Below, in pieces: positions 44,215 to 54,722 of a stretch of DNA of 64,000 bases. The stretch covers positions 62,001 to 126,000 of the forward strand of contig JACQZU010000012.1 of the NCBI GenBank assembly GCA_016213735.1, in the 5' to 3' direction. Below the pieces are notes generated by a model that saw nothing but the letters and a program-made list of their open reading frames with translations, was not told where the DNA came from and searched no databases. The stretch comes from Acidobacteriota bacterium (GTDB taxonomy: Bacteria > Acidobacteriota > Holophagae > Holophagales > Holophagaceae). A program made the translations under genes and the position numbers. The stretch's first letter is position 1; each line of letters opens with the position of its first letter.

Positions 44215-44688
44215 ATGGGTGAGGGGCGCACGCCGAACAGCATCGACCTTCAGGGCATCATGCAGCTCCTGCCCCACCGCTATCCCATCCTGCTGGTGGA
44301 CCGGATCCTGGACTACGAGCGTTGCCAGTGGATCCGCGGCATCAAGAACGTCTCCATCAACGAGGAGATCTTCCAGGGCCACTTCCCGAAGCGCCCGGTC
44401 TTCCCCGGCGTCCTCATCGTGGAGGCCATGGCCCAGACCGGCGGATGCCTGATGATGCAGGAGATCCAGGACCGGGATAAGAAGGTGATCTACTTCATGG
44501 GCATCGACGGGGTGAAGTTCCGGAAGCCCGTGCTCCCGGGGGACCAGCTCGTGATGGAGTGCAAGGTCCTTCAGATGCGCGGGAAGATCTGCAAGCTTCG
44601 CGGCGAGGCGTTCGTGGACGGCGCCAAGGTGGCCGAGGCCGAGTTCATGTCCATGCTGATGGACCTCGAGGAGGGTGAAGGCCGATGA
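44215..44688 (+). CDS. fabZ: 3-hydroxyacyl-ACP dehydratase FabZ
   Basis: A 157-residue hot-dog-fold enzyme of fatty-acid synthesis. Active-site segments are [14 protein letters not shown], then [23 protein letters not shown] with the catalytic His and Glu. The ATG at 44215 is preceded by GGGGAGA; an in-frame GTG at 44179 is less likely. The gene overlaps lpxA by four bases (ATGA), the usual fabZ-lpxA arrangement. Confidence 0.95.
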   Translation: MGEGRTPNSIDLQGIMQLLPHRYPILLVDRILDYERCQWIRGIKNVSINEEIFQGHFPKRPVFPGVLIVEAMAQTGGCLMMQEIQDRDKKVIYFMGIDGVKFRKPVLPGDQLVMECKVLQMRGKICKLRGEAFVDGAKVAEAEFMSMLMDLEEGEGR

Positions 44689-45470
44689 CGGTCCGCATCC
44701 ATCCCCTGGCCCTGGTGGAGCCTGGGGCCGAACTCGGCGAGGGGGTCGAGGTCGGACCCTTCTGCGTCGTGGAGTCCGGGGCCCGCATCGGAGACCGGTG
44801 CCTGCTCCGGAGCCACGTGGTGGTGGCCGGCAGCGCCGAATTGGGGTCGGACAACGAGGTCTATCCCCATACCACCCTGGGCCTGGCCCCCCAGGACCTG
44901 AAATACAAGGGAGAACCCACCCGTTTCGTTCTCGGGGACCGGAACGTGGTCCGGGAGAATTGCACCCTTCACCGCGGGACCGGCGAGGGCGGGGGAATTT
45001 CGACGGTGGGCAGCGGGAACCTCCTGCAGGTGGGGGCCCATGTGGCCCACGACTGCCTGGTGGGGAACGACAACGTCCTGGGCCATCAGAGTTCCCTCGC
45101 GGGCCACGTGACCGTCGGGAATGGATGCATCGTGGGGGCCTATTCCGCGGTGCACCAGTTCTGCCGCGTGGGGGACCACGCCTTCATGGGCGGCTTCACC
45201 GTGGCCACCCTGGACGTCCTGCCCTTCATGCGCACCGTGGGCACCCGGGACGTGAAAAGCTACGGCGTGAATGCCGTCGGGCTCAAGCGCCGCGGGTTCA
45301 CGGACGCCACCATCGAAGCCCTCAAGAAGGCCCACCAGATCCTCTTCCAGGCCGGACACCCCCGGGACCAGGGCCTTGAACTGGCCGAACGGGCGTACGG
45401 CCAGGTTCCCGAGGTTGCCGCCCTCCTGGCATTCATCCGGGAATCCCCCCGGGGCGTCCACCGTGGTTGA
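44685..45470 (+). CDS. lpxA: UDP-N-acetylglucosamine acyltransferase LpxA
   Basis: A 261-residue left-handed beta-helix acyltransferase, first enzyme of lipid A synthesis, which confirms an outer membrane. Hexapeptide repeats run through the first 190 residues (IHPLALVEPGAELGEGVEVGPF). The catalytic His is in QVGAHVAHDCLVG, and the substrate segment RENCTLHRGT is conserved. The C-terminal helical part begins near KRRGFTDATIEALKKAH. It overlaps era by eight bases. Confidence 0.95.
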   Translation: MTVRIHPLALVEPGAELGEGVEVGPFCVVESGARIGDRCLLRSHVVVAGSAELGSDNEVYPHTTLGLAPQDLKYKGEPTRFVLGDRNVVRENCTLHRGTGEGGGISTVGSGNLLQVGAHVAHDCLVGNDNVLGHQSSLAGHVTVGNGCIVGAYSAVHQFCRVGDHAFMGGFTVATLDVLPFMRTVGTRDVKSYGVNAVGLKRRGFTDATIEALKKAHQILFQAGHPRDQGLELAERAYGQVPEVAALLAFIRESPRGVHRG

Positions 45471-46368
45471 GCGCTTCGCCAAGGTCGCGATCGTCGGCCT
45501 CCCGAACGCCGGCAAATCAACCCTTCTCAACACCTTGGTCGGTGAGAAGCTGGCGGCCACCAGCCAGATGCCCCAGACCACTCGGGGGCGGATCCTCGGC
45601 GTCGTGAATCGGGGAGAGGTCCAGCTGGCGTTCCTGGACACCCCTGGCTTCCACCTTCCCCAGCACGCCCTCAACCGGCGCATGGTCGAACACCTGGAGG
45701 CGGCCCTGGAGGAGGCGGACCTCCTTCTGTGGGTGGTGGATGCGGGCGGCTTTCTGGGTCCCGGGGAGCGCTCGCTGGCCAAGCGCCTTGCCGGCCTGGG
45801 GAAGCCGGTGATCCTTGCCCTCAACAAGCTCGACACGGTGTCCCGGGGCCGCCTCATGGAGCGGGCGGTGGCCCACAAGGACCTCGTTCCGGGCCTGGAG
45901 ATCGTCCCCCTGGCCGCCAAGACCGGCCAGAACCTGGATCCGCTCTGGACCCTCCTGTCGCGGGGCGCGGGGCAGGGTCCCTGGCTTTTCGACGCCGACC
46001 TGTTCACGGACCAGACCGAGCGGCAGCTGGCCACCGAGTTCATTCGGGAGAAGGTGCTCAGGAAGACCCGGGAGGAGGTGCCCCATGGGGTGGCGGTCCG
46101 GGTGGCCCGGTGGATCGAGGAAGGCCAAGACTATCCCGAGGATCTGCCCCCCGGAGGGGTCCTGATCGAGGGGGAGGTGCTGGTGGAGCGCGCCAGCCAC
46201 CGGAAGATCCTCCTGGGCCAGGGGGGCGAGATGATCCGGGACATCCGTCAGAGCGCCCAGCGGGAACTCCGGAAACTGCTCCAGCGGCCCGTCCGCCTGG
46301 AACTGTTCGTCAAGGTGGACGAGGGATGGCGGGACCGTCCGGATCGTTTGGATCGCTTGGGGTTATGA
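45463..46368 (+). CDS. era: GTPase Era
   Basis: A 301-residue ribosome-assembly GTPase. G1 GLPNAGKST, G3 DTPGF, G4 NKLD and a KH domain at the C-terminus (KILLGQGGEMIRDIRQSAQRELRKLL) are all clear. It acts in 16S rRNA maturation and 30S assembly. The GTG at 45463 overlaps the lpxA stop by eight bases, so the two are probably translated together. It is the last gene of fabZ-lpxA-era. Confidence 0.95.
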   Translation: MVERFAKVAIVGLPNAGKSTLLNTLVGEKLAATSQMPQTTRGRILGVVNRGEVQLAFLDTPGFHLPQHALNRRMVEHLEAALEEADLLLWVVDAGGFLGPGERSLAKRLAGLGKPVILALNKLDTVSRGRLMERAVAHKDLVPGLEIVPLAAKTGQNLDPLWTLLSRGAGQGPWLFDADLFTDQTERQLATEFIREKVLRKTREEVPHGVAVRVARWIEEGQDYPEDLPPGGVLIEGEVLVERASHRKILLGQGGEMIRDIRQSAQRELRKLLQRPVRLELFVKVDEGWRDRPDRLDRLGL

Positions 46369-46383
46369 ATATTTCCAAGTTGG

Positions 46384-46402
46384 AAGCCCCTGGACGGGGC
46401 TT
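46384..46402 (+). terminator. Hairpin after era
   Basis: AAGCCCC (46384-46390), loop TGGAC, GGGGCTT (46396-46402) forms a perfect 7-bp stem 16 bases after the era stop, followed by a single TG then AAAG. It may end the fabZ-lpxA-era unit. There is no long T-run. Confidence 0.4.
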
Positions 46403-46545
46403 TGAAAGTCCTTGTCGAAAAAAAGCTGCCTTGAGGCCCCGCCGGAATTGAGGGAAGGTAGCTCATCAGGAATTCCAAACGGCCTCCCCTGCCCCTTCCC
46501 GGCGGAATGGATGCCAATCGCGGCCCAAGGGCCAGGAGAACAACC

Positions 46546-49500
46546 ATGAATCCACGCCGAATTGCTCCGATCATCCTCAGCGCACTCGCCTGCGCCACGG
46601 TGGCCCACACCCAGACCACCACGGGCGGCGTACGGGGAAGCGTGGCCACTCGGGCAGGCAAGGCCATCCAGGGCGCCACGGTCCAGGTCCGGAACCAGGA
46701 CACCGGCATGAACCGCACCATGGTCACCACCGGAACCGGCGAATTCAGCTTCGTTCTCCTGCCCGTGGGCAGCTATGAAGTGACCGTCAGCGCCCCAGGG
46801 ATGAAAACCCTCAAGGATTCGAGGGTCCAGGTGAGCCTGGGCCAGAACACCACGGCCAACTTCCGGATGGATTCCGCCGAGGCGGGAACCACGGTGGAGG
46901 TGGTGGCTGCCGAACAGCTCCTCGACACCCAGCAGCTCAGCAGCATCACCACCATCAACGAGCAGATGGTGAAGGCGGTGCCCTTGAACGGCCGCAACTT
47001 CACGGACCTCGCCCTCCTCACCCCGGGCGTGACCGACGCCCCCGACAACCGGGTCAGCGCCGAGGGGGCCCGTGGCATCCAGAACAACCTGTCCATCGAC
47101 GGCGCCAGCTTCAATTCGAAGTTCTTCGGCGAGCAGCGCGGGTCCACCCGGATCCCCTTCGCCTTCGGGGCCGACACGATCCAGGAACTCCAGGTCATCA
47201 CCAATGCCTACGACGCGCAGTACGGCAACGCTGCCGGGGCCATCATCAACGCCGTCTCCAAGACGGGCAGCAACGACTGGCACGGCTCCTTCCTCTACCA
47301 GGCGCGTCCCGAATCCATGGTCGCCAAGATCCGCCCGGTTCCCTACGATCCCAACGGCACCCTGAACACCGAGCAGACCCGGACCAAGAAGTTCAGCCAG
47401 TACGCGGCCAACATCAACGTCGGGGGGCCCCTCATCAAGGACAAGCTGCACTTCTTCGCCGGCGTGGAGACCTTCAGGTACAAGGAGGACTACCGGCCGG
47501 CCATCTCCACGAGTTCGGCCAACGGCAATACCCAGGCCGACCTGGACAACTTCCTCTCCAACCTCGGGAACACGCTGATCGTGGCCCCTGGCCGGACCTA
47601 CATCCAGGACTTCAACCGGACCTACACGAACGACCGAAACAACACCGTCTTCTTCGGCCGGCTGGATTGGACGATCAACTCCAACCACACGGCCACCCTC
47701 CGACTGAATTCCCAGAACTGGCGCTCCGTCAACGGGACCACCACGGGCACCTCCACCCTGAGGGTGGGGGAGAGCAACAACGGCATCGAGGAGAATCGCA
47801 GCCTCAGCTGGGTGGCCGAACTGCGGTCCATCTTCGGGGCCAACCTGGTGAACGAGGCCCGCCTGCAGATCGCCAACGAGCGCCGCCCCCGGCTGCCCCA
47901 GACCTACACCAGTTCGGAAATTTCCGTGAACGGCTTCGTGGCCGGCCAGAACGAGTTCCTGCCCAACGGCCTGGACGAGAAGAGCCTCCAGCTGATCGAC
48001 AACCTCACCTACACCCGGGGCGAGTGGACCCTCAAGACCGGCGTGGACCTCCAGTCCTTCGACTACCTCAACCAGTTCTTCCGGCGGCAGAACGGTCAGT
48101 GGTCCTTCTCCACCTTCAATGCCGCCTACAAGTGGATGAGGGGCACGGACGCCGACCTCACCCTCAGCTCCAGCAACCCCGGGTTCATCACCTACCAGCA
48201 GGGCGTGAGCGACGTGAACGGGTACATCGCCTTCAAGTCCCGGCTGGATGCCTTCTACCTCCAGGCCCAGAACGCAGGCCTGCTGGACCGGAAGCTCCTG
48301 CTGAGCTTCGGGCTGCGGCTGACCCGTGAATCCGTGGACACCAACCCCAGGCCCAACGCGAACCTGGCGGGCACCGATTCCATCGCGGCCAGCACGGCGG
48401 CCGATCCGCGCCTGGGCTTCACCTACGACCTCTTCGGGAACGGCAAGACCATCCTCCGCGGCGGGTATGGCCACTTCACGAGCCCCGACCCGGACCTCAC
48501 CGTTTCCAACACGATGTTCGGCAACGGCTTCGGGGTCCGGAATTATTCCGTGAACCTCTCTTCGAGCAACCGCTCCTCCTTCGTGACGGGGGGCATCCTT
48601 TCCGCCAGCCAGCGGATCCAGGGCGGCAGCCTCACCCGGGTGGACCCCTCGGCCATCCTCACGAGCAGCACCTTCACCCAGGGCACCCTGACCGGGCAGG
48701 TCTGGGACCCGGACAACAAGATGCCCCTGGCCAAGCGCGCCAGCATCGGCGTGGAACAGGACGCCAGCGGACTCCTTAGCGGCCTCAAGCTCGGGGCCCG
48801 GGTGACCTGGGCCAAGTTCCTGCACCTCCAGTATTTCATCAACATCAACCTGTGGCAGGTGAATCCCGACGGGACCTTCGGGTACTACAACGACGGGTAC
48901 CCCACCAAGACCAACAAGTTCACCACTTCCGCCGGATCCGGCGGCCAGCCACCCACGGCCCGGCCTGGCTTCGCCATCGTCCGGGGGCGCAGGCTGGACT
49001 TCAACATTCCCGGCCTCAACCAGTCCTTCGGCAATGTCTTCCTTTCCAAGAACGACGGGGAGGGCAGCTACAAGTCCCTGGTGCTCCAGGCCAGCCGCAG
49101 CTCGGAGGAAGGCTTCGGCTTCACCGGCAGCCTGACCTTCTCCAAGGCCGAGGACAACAACTCCAACGAGCGCACCACCACGGGCTCGGACAGCAACACG
49201 GCCAACCCCGCGGATCCCCTCGCCCTGATCGCCCCCTCCGCCAACGACCGGCGCTTCCGCGCGGTGTTCGCCACCTACTTCCCCGTGTACTGGGGAATCA
49301 AGGGCTCCACCTACATCAGCTATGCCACCGGCCGGCCCTACAGCGCCTTCGACACCCGCGACCTCAACACCGACACCCAGACCGGAAACGACCTGGCGGT
49401 GGACTTCAATGGGCGCAACGGCTACCGCCAGCCCTCGACCCGGCAGTTCGACCTCCGGCTCACCCGACCCTTCCAGGTGAGCAAGTCCCTCTACCTGGAG

Positions 49501-49659
49501 GCCAGCATCGACGTCTTCAACGTCTTCAACTGGGCCAACCAGACCACCACCCTCCAGAGCGCCCGGAACGCGAGCGGGCCCATCGCCGACTTCGGATTCA
49601 TCAACAATCCAGACCGGAACACCCGGGAAGTGCAGTTCGCCATCCGGGCCCGCTTCTGA
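46546..49659 (+). CDS. Oar-like TonB-dependent receptor, copy 1
   Basis: A 1037-residue outer membrane protein. It has a signal peptide (about 1-22), an N-terminal carboxypeptidase-regulatory-like domain (about 24-105; GGVRGSVATRAGKAIQGATVQVRNQDTG) and a plug (about 120-230; PLNGRNFTDLALLTPGV and ELQVITNAYDAQYGNAAGAIINAVSKTG). A long barrel rich in aromatic and polar residues follows and ends in REVQFAIRARF, with terminal Phe as expected for BamA recognition. This is the Oar/TonB-dependent receptor type common in Acidobacteria and Myxococcus. Substrate is unknown. ATG 46546 has CAGGAG ahead of it. It lies 104 bases before a paralogue on the same strand. Confidence 0.9.
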   Translation: MNPRRIAPIILSALACATVAHTQTTTGGVRGSVATRAGKAIQGATVQVRNQDTGMNRTMVTTGTGEFSFVLLPVGSYEVTVSAPGMKTLKDSRVQVSLGQNTTANFRMDSAEAGTTVEVVAAEQLLDTQQLSSITTINEQMVKAVPLNGRNFTDLALLTPGVTDAPDNRVSAEGARGIQNNLSIDGASFNSKFFGEQRGSTRIPFAFGADTIQELQVITNAYDAQYGNAAGAIINAVSKTGSNDWHGSFLYQARPESMVAKIRPVPYDPNGTLNTEQTRTKKFSQYAANINVGGPLIKDKLHFFAGVETFRYKEDYRPAISTSSANGNTQADLDNFLSNLGNTLIVAPGRTYIQDFNRTYTNDRNNTVFFGRLDWTINSNHTATLRLNSQNWRSVNGTTTGTSTLRVGESNNGIEENRSLSWVAELRSIFGANLVNEARLQIANERRPRLPQTYTSSEISVNGFVAGQNEFLPNGLDEKSLQLIDNLTYTRGEWTLKTGVDLQSFDYLNQFFRRQNGQWSFSTFNAAYKWMRGTDADLTLSSSNPGFITYQQGVSDVNGYIAFKSRLDAFYLQAQNAGLLDRKLLLSFGLRLTRESVDTNPRPNANLAGTDSIAASTAADPRLGFTYDLFGNGKTILRGGYGHFTSPDPDLTVSNTMFGNGFGVRNYSVNLSSSNRSSFVTGGILSASQRIQGGSLTRVDPSAILTSSTFTQGTLTGQVWDPDNKMPLAKRASIGVEQDASGLLSGLKLGARVTWAKFLHLQYFININLWQVNPDGTFGYYNDGYPTKTNKFTTSAGSGGQPPTARPGFAIVRGRRLDFNIPGLNQSFGNVFLSKNDGEGSYKSLVLQASRSSEEGFGFTGSLTFSKAEDNNSNERTTTGSDSNTANPADPLALIAPSANDRRFRAVFATYFPVYWGIKGSTYISYATGRPYSAFDTRDLNTDTQTGNDLAVDFNGRNGYRQPSTRQFDLRLTRPFQVSKSLYLEASIDVFNVFNWANQTTTLQSARNASGPIADFGFINNPDRNTREVQFAIRARF

Positions 49660-49763
49660 CCGCTCCGGGTCCCCATCCCCTAACCCTTTCGAACCACCCC
49701 AACCCGGCCAACGATCCTTCCTGAAGGGACGGATCGCCCGCAGGCCAGCCCCAAGGAGAACCG

Positions 49764-52700
49764 ATGAACCGACGACGCCTCGCTCCCACCCTCCTTTCCG
49801 TCCTTGCCTGCATGACCGTGGCCCAGGCCCAGACCAGCCAGACCGCAGGAGCCCTGCGCGGCACGGTGCGGAGCAAGGGCGGGGGGGCGCTGAAGGGCGC
49901 CGTGGTGAACACCCGGAACCTCGAGACCGGGTTCCAGCGGACCGCCGTCAGCGGGGACCAGGGTGAATTCTCCATTCCGCTGCTCCCCATCGGGCGCTAC
50001 GAGATGACCGTCTCCGCCGCCGGAATGAAGACCATCAAAGACAGCAGCATCATCGTGAGCCTCGGGGCCGCCACCACGGTCAACCCGACCCTGGACCGGG
50101 CTGAGGCCTCCGCGGTGGTGGAGGTGACCGCGGCCTCCAGCGCCATCGACGCCACCCAGACCGGAACGGTCGCCTACGTGGACCAGAAACTGGTGGAGGA
50201 GGTCCCCCTTGTGACCCGGAACTTCACCGACATGGCCCGGCTCGCCCCCGGGGTCGTGGCGGGCCAGGGTTCCGGCAACAACCCCAGGCTCATCGTGGAG
50301 GGCGGCCGCCAGATCTTCAACGCCATCCAGATCGACGGCGCGAGCAACAACAGCGCCTTCTTCGGCGAGCAGCGGGGCGGCGTGTACACGCCCTTCATTT
50401 TCGGCGCCGACACCATCAAGGAACTCCAGATCATCACCAACGGTTTCGACGTCCAGTACGGCCAGGCCGGCGCCACGGTGAATGCCATCACCAAGAACGG
50501 GGCCAACGAGACCTTCGGGAGCGCCCTCTACGAGATGCGGCGGACCTCCTGGAGCGCCAAGCCGAAGCCCATCCCCTACGACCCCAACGGGACCTTCAAC
50601 ACGCCCACCAACCTCCAGCGCTTCAACGATTCCTACAACGTCAATTTCAACCTGGGCGGCGCCATCGTCCGGGACAAGGTCTGGTACTTCTTCGGCGTGG
50701 AGCGCTTCCACCGTTCCATCACCGCCAACCCCGTCCCCACCTCTGTCTCCTCCGCCCCGGGCCTCACCCAGGCCGATTTCGACGCCTTCACGGCCTCGAG
50801 GCTCGGCCAGGTCGTGACCAACCGCTCCGGACTGACCCTGGCCCAGGAGCTCGGGAACCCGGGGAAGGGTATCCCCGCGCACCCCTACAGCATGGAGAAC
50901 ACCAACACCGTGTACTTCGGGCGGCTTGATTTCGCCGCCACGGCCAAGCACCGCTTCGTCCTCCGCTGCAACTACCAGACCATGGACGACACGCTCCAGA
51001 ACACGAGCGCCAACCCCAACAATGCCGAGAGCAACAACATCCCCACCAAGGTGACCTCCATCAGCTGGGTCGGCGAGGCCAACAGCATCTGGACCTCCGA
51101 GCTGTTCACGGAAAGCCGCCTCCAGTTCGCGAGGGAAGGGCGCCCCATGCGGAACAATGCGGCCCCGGGGGTCCCGGCCATCCGCATCCCCTCCGCGGGA
51201 ACCTTCATGGATTTCGGAACCAAGACCTCCACCCCCCGCGAGAGCAACGAACTGACCACGCAGTTCTTCAGCGCCACCACCTGGAACCACGGTGACTGGC
51301 AGGTGAAGGGCGGCGTGGACTACATGAAGGTGGACGAGGACAATCAGTTCTTCCAGAACAATGCGGGGTCCTTCCAGTTCGCCACCTACGCGATCGCGAC
51401 AGCCTGGTCCAACGGCACCCTCGGGGCGAGCACCCCTGGCATGACCACCAGCGCCGGCATCAACTACGCGGGCGCGGTGAGCCCCTACTTCGGCCGGATC
51501 CCGATGTGGACCAAGATGATGAGCTTTTTCGGGCAGGCCCAGTACAACGGGCTGATGGAAAAGCGCCTCACCCTGGCGCTGGGGCTCCGCACCTTCAACC
51601 AGTCCTTCTCCAACAACCCTCACCCCAACCCGAATTTCCAGGGCCTCGACCAGGGCTTCGGCGGGAGTGGCGTGGACCCCCGGCTGTCCTTCAGCCTCGA
51701 CCTGGACGGGAAGGGGAAGACGGTCATTCGTGGCGGCGTCGGGGTCTTCACCAGCCCGACCCCCCTCCTTCTCCACTCCAACACGATGACCGGGAACGGG
51801 CAGATCATCACCAACTACGCCCTCAACCTCCGCTCCAACAGTGCCACCAACATCTTCGACGCCTACAACACCGGATTGCTGAGCGCAGGCCAGCTGATTT
51901 CAGGTTCCAGCATGACCAAGGTGAGCGACGCGAACCTGCCCAACCTCACCTCCGCGGCCTCCACGACCTCCCTCTGGGACCCGGATAACAAGCTGAGCCA
52001 ATCCAAGAAGGCCACCCTGGGCGTCGAGCACGAATACGCGAACAACCTCGTGCTCGGGGCCAGCCTCACCTTTGTCCGCTACGAGAACCTCCAGCGCTTC
52101 GAGAACATCAACCTGGGCCAGGTGGGGGGATCTGCCTACAACGACGGGTACGCCCCGGGCGGCAACTGGTTGTGGAACGGCACCCGTCCCAACACCGCCA
52201 CCATCCGGGGTCGCCGGGTGGACTTCAACAAGGGTTCCGTGACTCCCTTCAATCCCCCCGGCGGCTTCAGCGACGTCTACCTCGTGAAGTCGGACGGATG
52301 GGGGCACTACCGGGGCATCAGCTTCAGCGCCCGGAAGTCCTGGAACGAGAAGACCGGCTTCTTCGCCAATGTGACCTATGCCCGGGCGCAGGACACCGGC
52401 TCCTTCGAGCGGGGAACCTACACGTCCGCCTCCAGCGATTTCACGAGCGAGCTGGGCGCCTCCTTGACCCCCGATCCCCAGAGCCCGGCCTCCAACTACG
52501 GTTACGGGGACAGTGATCGCCGCATCGTCGCGAACCTGGTGGCCTATTTCCCCGTCGCCTGGGGTGTGAACGCGTCGGTGAGGGGTCTGTTCCAGACGGG
52601 ACTCCCCTACTCCGTGTACGACGCCGCGGACGTCAACAAGGATGGAATGGCGAACCACTTCTGGGCCGGCCACAACCGGAACGACCAGCGACAGCCGAGC

Positions 52701-52934
52701 TACACCCAGATCGACCTCCGGTTCAGCCGGGCCTTCAAGGTCCACAAGAAGGTCCAGGTGGAGGGCATCCTGGACATTTACAACCTGTTCAACAAAGCCG
52801 ACTTCACGATCCCATCGGCCAACTTCAAGTACACGACTTCCTCCGGGGCCCTCAATGCGGCCTTCGGTCAACTCGCCTCGGTGAACAAGGACCGTACCCG
52901 GGAAGTCCAGGTCGGCCTCAGGGTTAAATTCTGA
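49764..52934 (+). CDS. Oar-like TonB-dependent receptor, copy 2
   Basis: A 1056-residue paralogue of copy 1, with the same order: signal peptide (about 1-23), regulatory-like domain (GALRGTVRSKGGGALKGAVVNTRN), plug (PLVTRNFTDMARLAPGVVAG, ELQIITNGFDVQYGQAGATVNAITKNG) and a barrel ending in REVQVGLRVKF. The barrels differ considerably. An AAGGAG sequence precedes the ATG. It is followed by a perfect 16-bp hairpin. Tandem arrangement suggests an old duplication; ligands are unknown. Confidence 0.9.
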   Translation: MNRRRLAPTLLSVLACMTVAQAQTSQTAGALRGTVRSKGGGALKGAVVNTRNLETGFQRTAVSGDQGEFSIPLLPIGRYEMTVSAAGMKTIKDSSIIVSLGAATTVNPTLDRAEASAVVEVTAASSAIDATQTGTVAYVDQKLVEEVPLVTRNFTDMARLAPGVVAGQGSGNNPRLIVEGGRQIFNAIQIDGASNNSAFFGEQRGGVYTPFIFGADTIKELQIITNGFDVQYGQAGATVNAITKNGANETFGSALYEMRRTSWSAKPKPIPYDPNGTFNTPTNLQRFNDSYNVNFNLGGAIVRDKVWYFFGVERFHRSITANPVPTSVSSAPGLTQADFDAFTASRLGQVVTNRSGLTLAQELGNPGKGIPAHPYSMENTNTVYFGRLDFAATAKHRFVLRCNYQTMDDTLQNTSANPNNAESNNIPTKVTSISWVGEANSIWTSELFTESRLQFAREGRPMRNNAAPGVPAIRIPSAGTFMDFGTKTSTPRESNELTTQFFSATTWNHGDWQVKGGVDYMKVDEDNQFFQNNAGSFQFATYAIATAWSNGTLGASTPGMTTSAGINYAGAVSPYFGRIPMWTKMMSFFGQAQYNGLMEKRLTLALGLRTFNQSFSNNPHPNPNFQGLDQGFGGSGVDPRLSFSLDLDGKGKTVIRGGVGVFTSPTPLLLHSNTMTGNGQIITNYALNLRSNSATNIFDAYNTGLLSAGQLISGSSMTKVSDANLPNLTSAASTTSLWDPDNKLSQSKKATLGVEHEYANNLVLGASLTFVRYENLQRFENINLGQVGGSAYNDGYAPGGNWLWNGTRPNTATIRGRRVDFNKGSVTPFNPPGGFSDVYLVKSDGWGHYRGISFSARKSWNEKTGFFANVTYARAQDTGSFERGTYTSASSDFTSELGASLTPDPQSPASNYGYGDSDRRIVANLVAYFPVAWGVNASVRGLFQTGLPYSVYDAADVNKDGMANHFWAGHNRNDQRQPSYTQIDLRFSRAFKVHKKVQVEGILDIYNLFNKADFTIPSANFKYTTSSGALNAAFGQLASVNKDRTREVQVGLRVKF

Positions 52935-52954
52935 AGCTCTGATCCTCCGCAGCC

Positions 52955-52990
52955 ATGGAAAGGGCCCCGCGAGCGCGGGGCCCTTTCCAT
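52955..52990. terminator. Perfect 16-bp hairpin after receptor copy 2
   Basis: ATGGAAAGGGCCCCGC (52955-52970), loop GAGC, and its exact complement (52975-52990). The GC-rich stem lies about 20 bases after the receptor stop and between convergent genes. There is no T-run. It is probably a terminator for the plus strand, perhaps for both. Confidence 0.65.
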
Positions 52991-53102
52991 GCCTGCCTCC
53001 GTCTCCCGTCCTGGGGCTCGGCGCGGGGGGGTGGCCCTTCGGAACGGCGGCGGGGGGGCCCCTTGGGGAGCTTCCGCGGTCCCCCCGGAAGGAAGCCTCC
53101 GG

Positions 53103-54656
53103 TCAGGCCCGGAACCTCGAGACCAGGGCGTTGAGGTTGTCGGCGAGGTGGCTCAGTTCCTCGACCGTGCGCGTGGTTTCCCGGATGGTGGCGGCCATCT
53201 GTTCGGTGGCGGCCGCATTCTGTTCGGCGATGCCGGTCAGGGTGCTCATGGCGTCCACCACGCTTCCGGAGTCCTGGCTCTGGGACTGGCTCTGGGTGCC
53301 GATGGCCTTCATCCGCTGGGCGCTGGCGGAGATCGCCTCCTGGATGCTCTGAAGCGCCTGGCCCGCGGTGTTCACCATCCGGCTCCCGTCCTCGATGCTC
53401 TTGTCCGAGGTCTTGATGAGGGCCGTGATCTCCTTGGCGGCCTGGGCGCTGCGCTCCGCCAGTTTCCGGACCTCCTCCGCCACCACCGCAAACCCCTTGC
53501 CGTGTTCCCCGGCCTTGGCGGCCTCGATGGCGGCGTTGAGGGAGAGCAGGTTCGTCTGGTTGGCGATCTCCGTGATGACCGTGAGGATGTTCCCGATCTG
53601 TTTGCTGTTCTGGTTGATGGCCTGCATGCCGGAGATGGCCGCGTCCACGGCGGACCCGCCGGTGGCCCCGGCCTCCTGGGCCCGGTCGAAGACCTGGAGG
53701 GCCTCCTGGACCGTCCCGTTGATCACCTTGGACCCCTTGGCGATGGCTCCGACGCTGCTCGTCGCCTGGCTCACTTTCCCCTTCTGCTGCTCGGCGCTGC
53801 TGGCGATGGCGTCCGCCGTGGAGGCCATCTCGCTCATCCCGGCGCTCATCTGGAGGGATCCGGAGGCGATGTTGGTGGAGATGCCCATCACCTGCTGGAC
53901 GATGCTCTGGATGTTCTCAATGAAACGGTTGAAGTGGGTGGAAAGTTCGGCAATCTCGTCATTCCCCTTGACCTCCAGCCGTGCCGTCAGATCTCCCTGA
54001 CCCTCGGAGATGTCTCTCATCCGCCTCGAGATGGCCGCCATGGGGGCCACGATGGCGTTCGCGAGCAGGTAGGCCCCGGCCCCCCCCATGGCCAGCATGA
54101 CCAGCCCCAGGCCCCCCATGAGGAGGAAGCCCCGGACCTTGTCGCTGCCAAGTCGCTCGTCATTCATTGCGATCAGGACGAAGGATTTCTTGGAGGGATC
54201 CTCGACCCCGGCGGCCACCACCTGGAATCCCTTCGCCCCCCAGTGGGTGGTGTCTCCGGTCTTCTTGATGCTCTCCACCCTCTTCCCGAGCCCTTCCGCC
54301 AGGGTCCCGGCGTCCACGCTCTCGGCGCTCTTGTCCTTCCGCTGGGCGATGATCCTGAGGTTTCCGGAGCTTTCCAGGACCACCGCCGCCGCCAGGCTGA
54401 CATCCTTGTCTCCGGCCAGGAGCTGGTCCAGGGTCTTTTCGATGGCGGGGACGTCCTCGAACTGGACCAGGGGGGCCAGGGTCTGCTGGAGCAGCGTGGC
54501 GAGGCTGGAACCCTTGGCCCGAAGCGCGTCCATGCCCGAACTGCTGAGCTTCCATCCGCTGACCAGGACGGCGCTGAGGGACAGGACCGCGGTGAGCCCC
54601 AGGATGGAGTACATGAGCTTCTTGCGGATGTTGAGGGAATCCCAGAAAGCGGACAT
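53103..54656 (-). CDS. Methyl-accepting chemotaxis protein
   Basis: A 517-residue membrane receptor. TM1 is at about 14-34, a periplasmic sensing region (about 35-175) follows, then TM2 (177-199), HAMP (about 200-250) and the cytoplasmic signalling domain to the end. The hairpin tip is the conserved [16 protein letters not shown] and [15 protein letters not shown] region. The periplasmic part has no recognised Cache or 4HB signature that I can be sure of. It relays a ligand signal to CheA/CheW. Convergent with the receptor gene; no other chemotaxis gene nearby. Confidence 0.93.
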   Translation of the reverse strand: MSAFWDSLNIRKKLMYSILGLTAVLSLSAVLVSGWKLSSSGMDALRAKGSSLATLLQQTLAPLVQFEDVPAIEKTLDQLLAGDKDVSLAAAVVLESSGNLRIIAQRKDKSAESVDAGTLAEGLGKRVESIKKTGDTTHWGAKGFQVVAAGVEDPSKKSFVLIAMNDERLGSDKVRGFLLMGGLGLVMLAMGGAGAYLLANAIVAPMAAISRRMRDISEGQGDLTARLEVKGNDEIAELSTHFNRFIENIQSIVQQVMGISTNIASGSLQMSAGMSEMASTADAIASSAEQQKGKVSQATSSVGAIAKGSKVINGTVQEALQVFDRAQEAGATGGSAVDAAISGMQAINQNSKQIGNILTVITEIANQTNLLSLNAAIEAAKAGEHGKGFAVVAEEVRKLAERSAQAAKEITALIKTSDKSIEDGSRMVNTAGQALQSIQEAISASAQRMKAIGTQSQSQSQDSGSVVDAMSTLTGIAEQNAAATEQMAATIRETTRTVEELSHLADNLNALVSRFRA

Positions 54657-54722
54657 GCGCCCCCCTGTGAGGTAGGTCTGGCCTCCTCATCGGGGGCCGG
54701 GGAGGGAGGCATGATTTCTGGC

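Noticed and set aside
46363-48825. An 820-codon minus-strand frame opposite receptor copy 1
   Set aside because: Val/Gly/His-rich without motifs; the plus strand encodes a full TonB receptor with signal peptide and terminal Phe.
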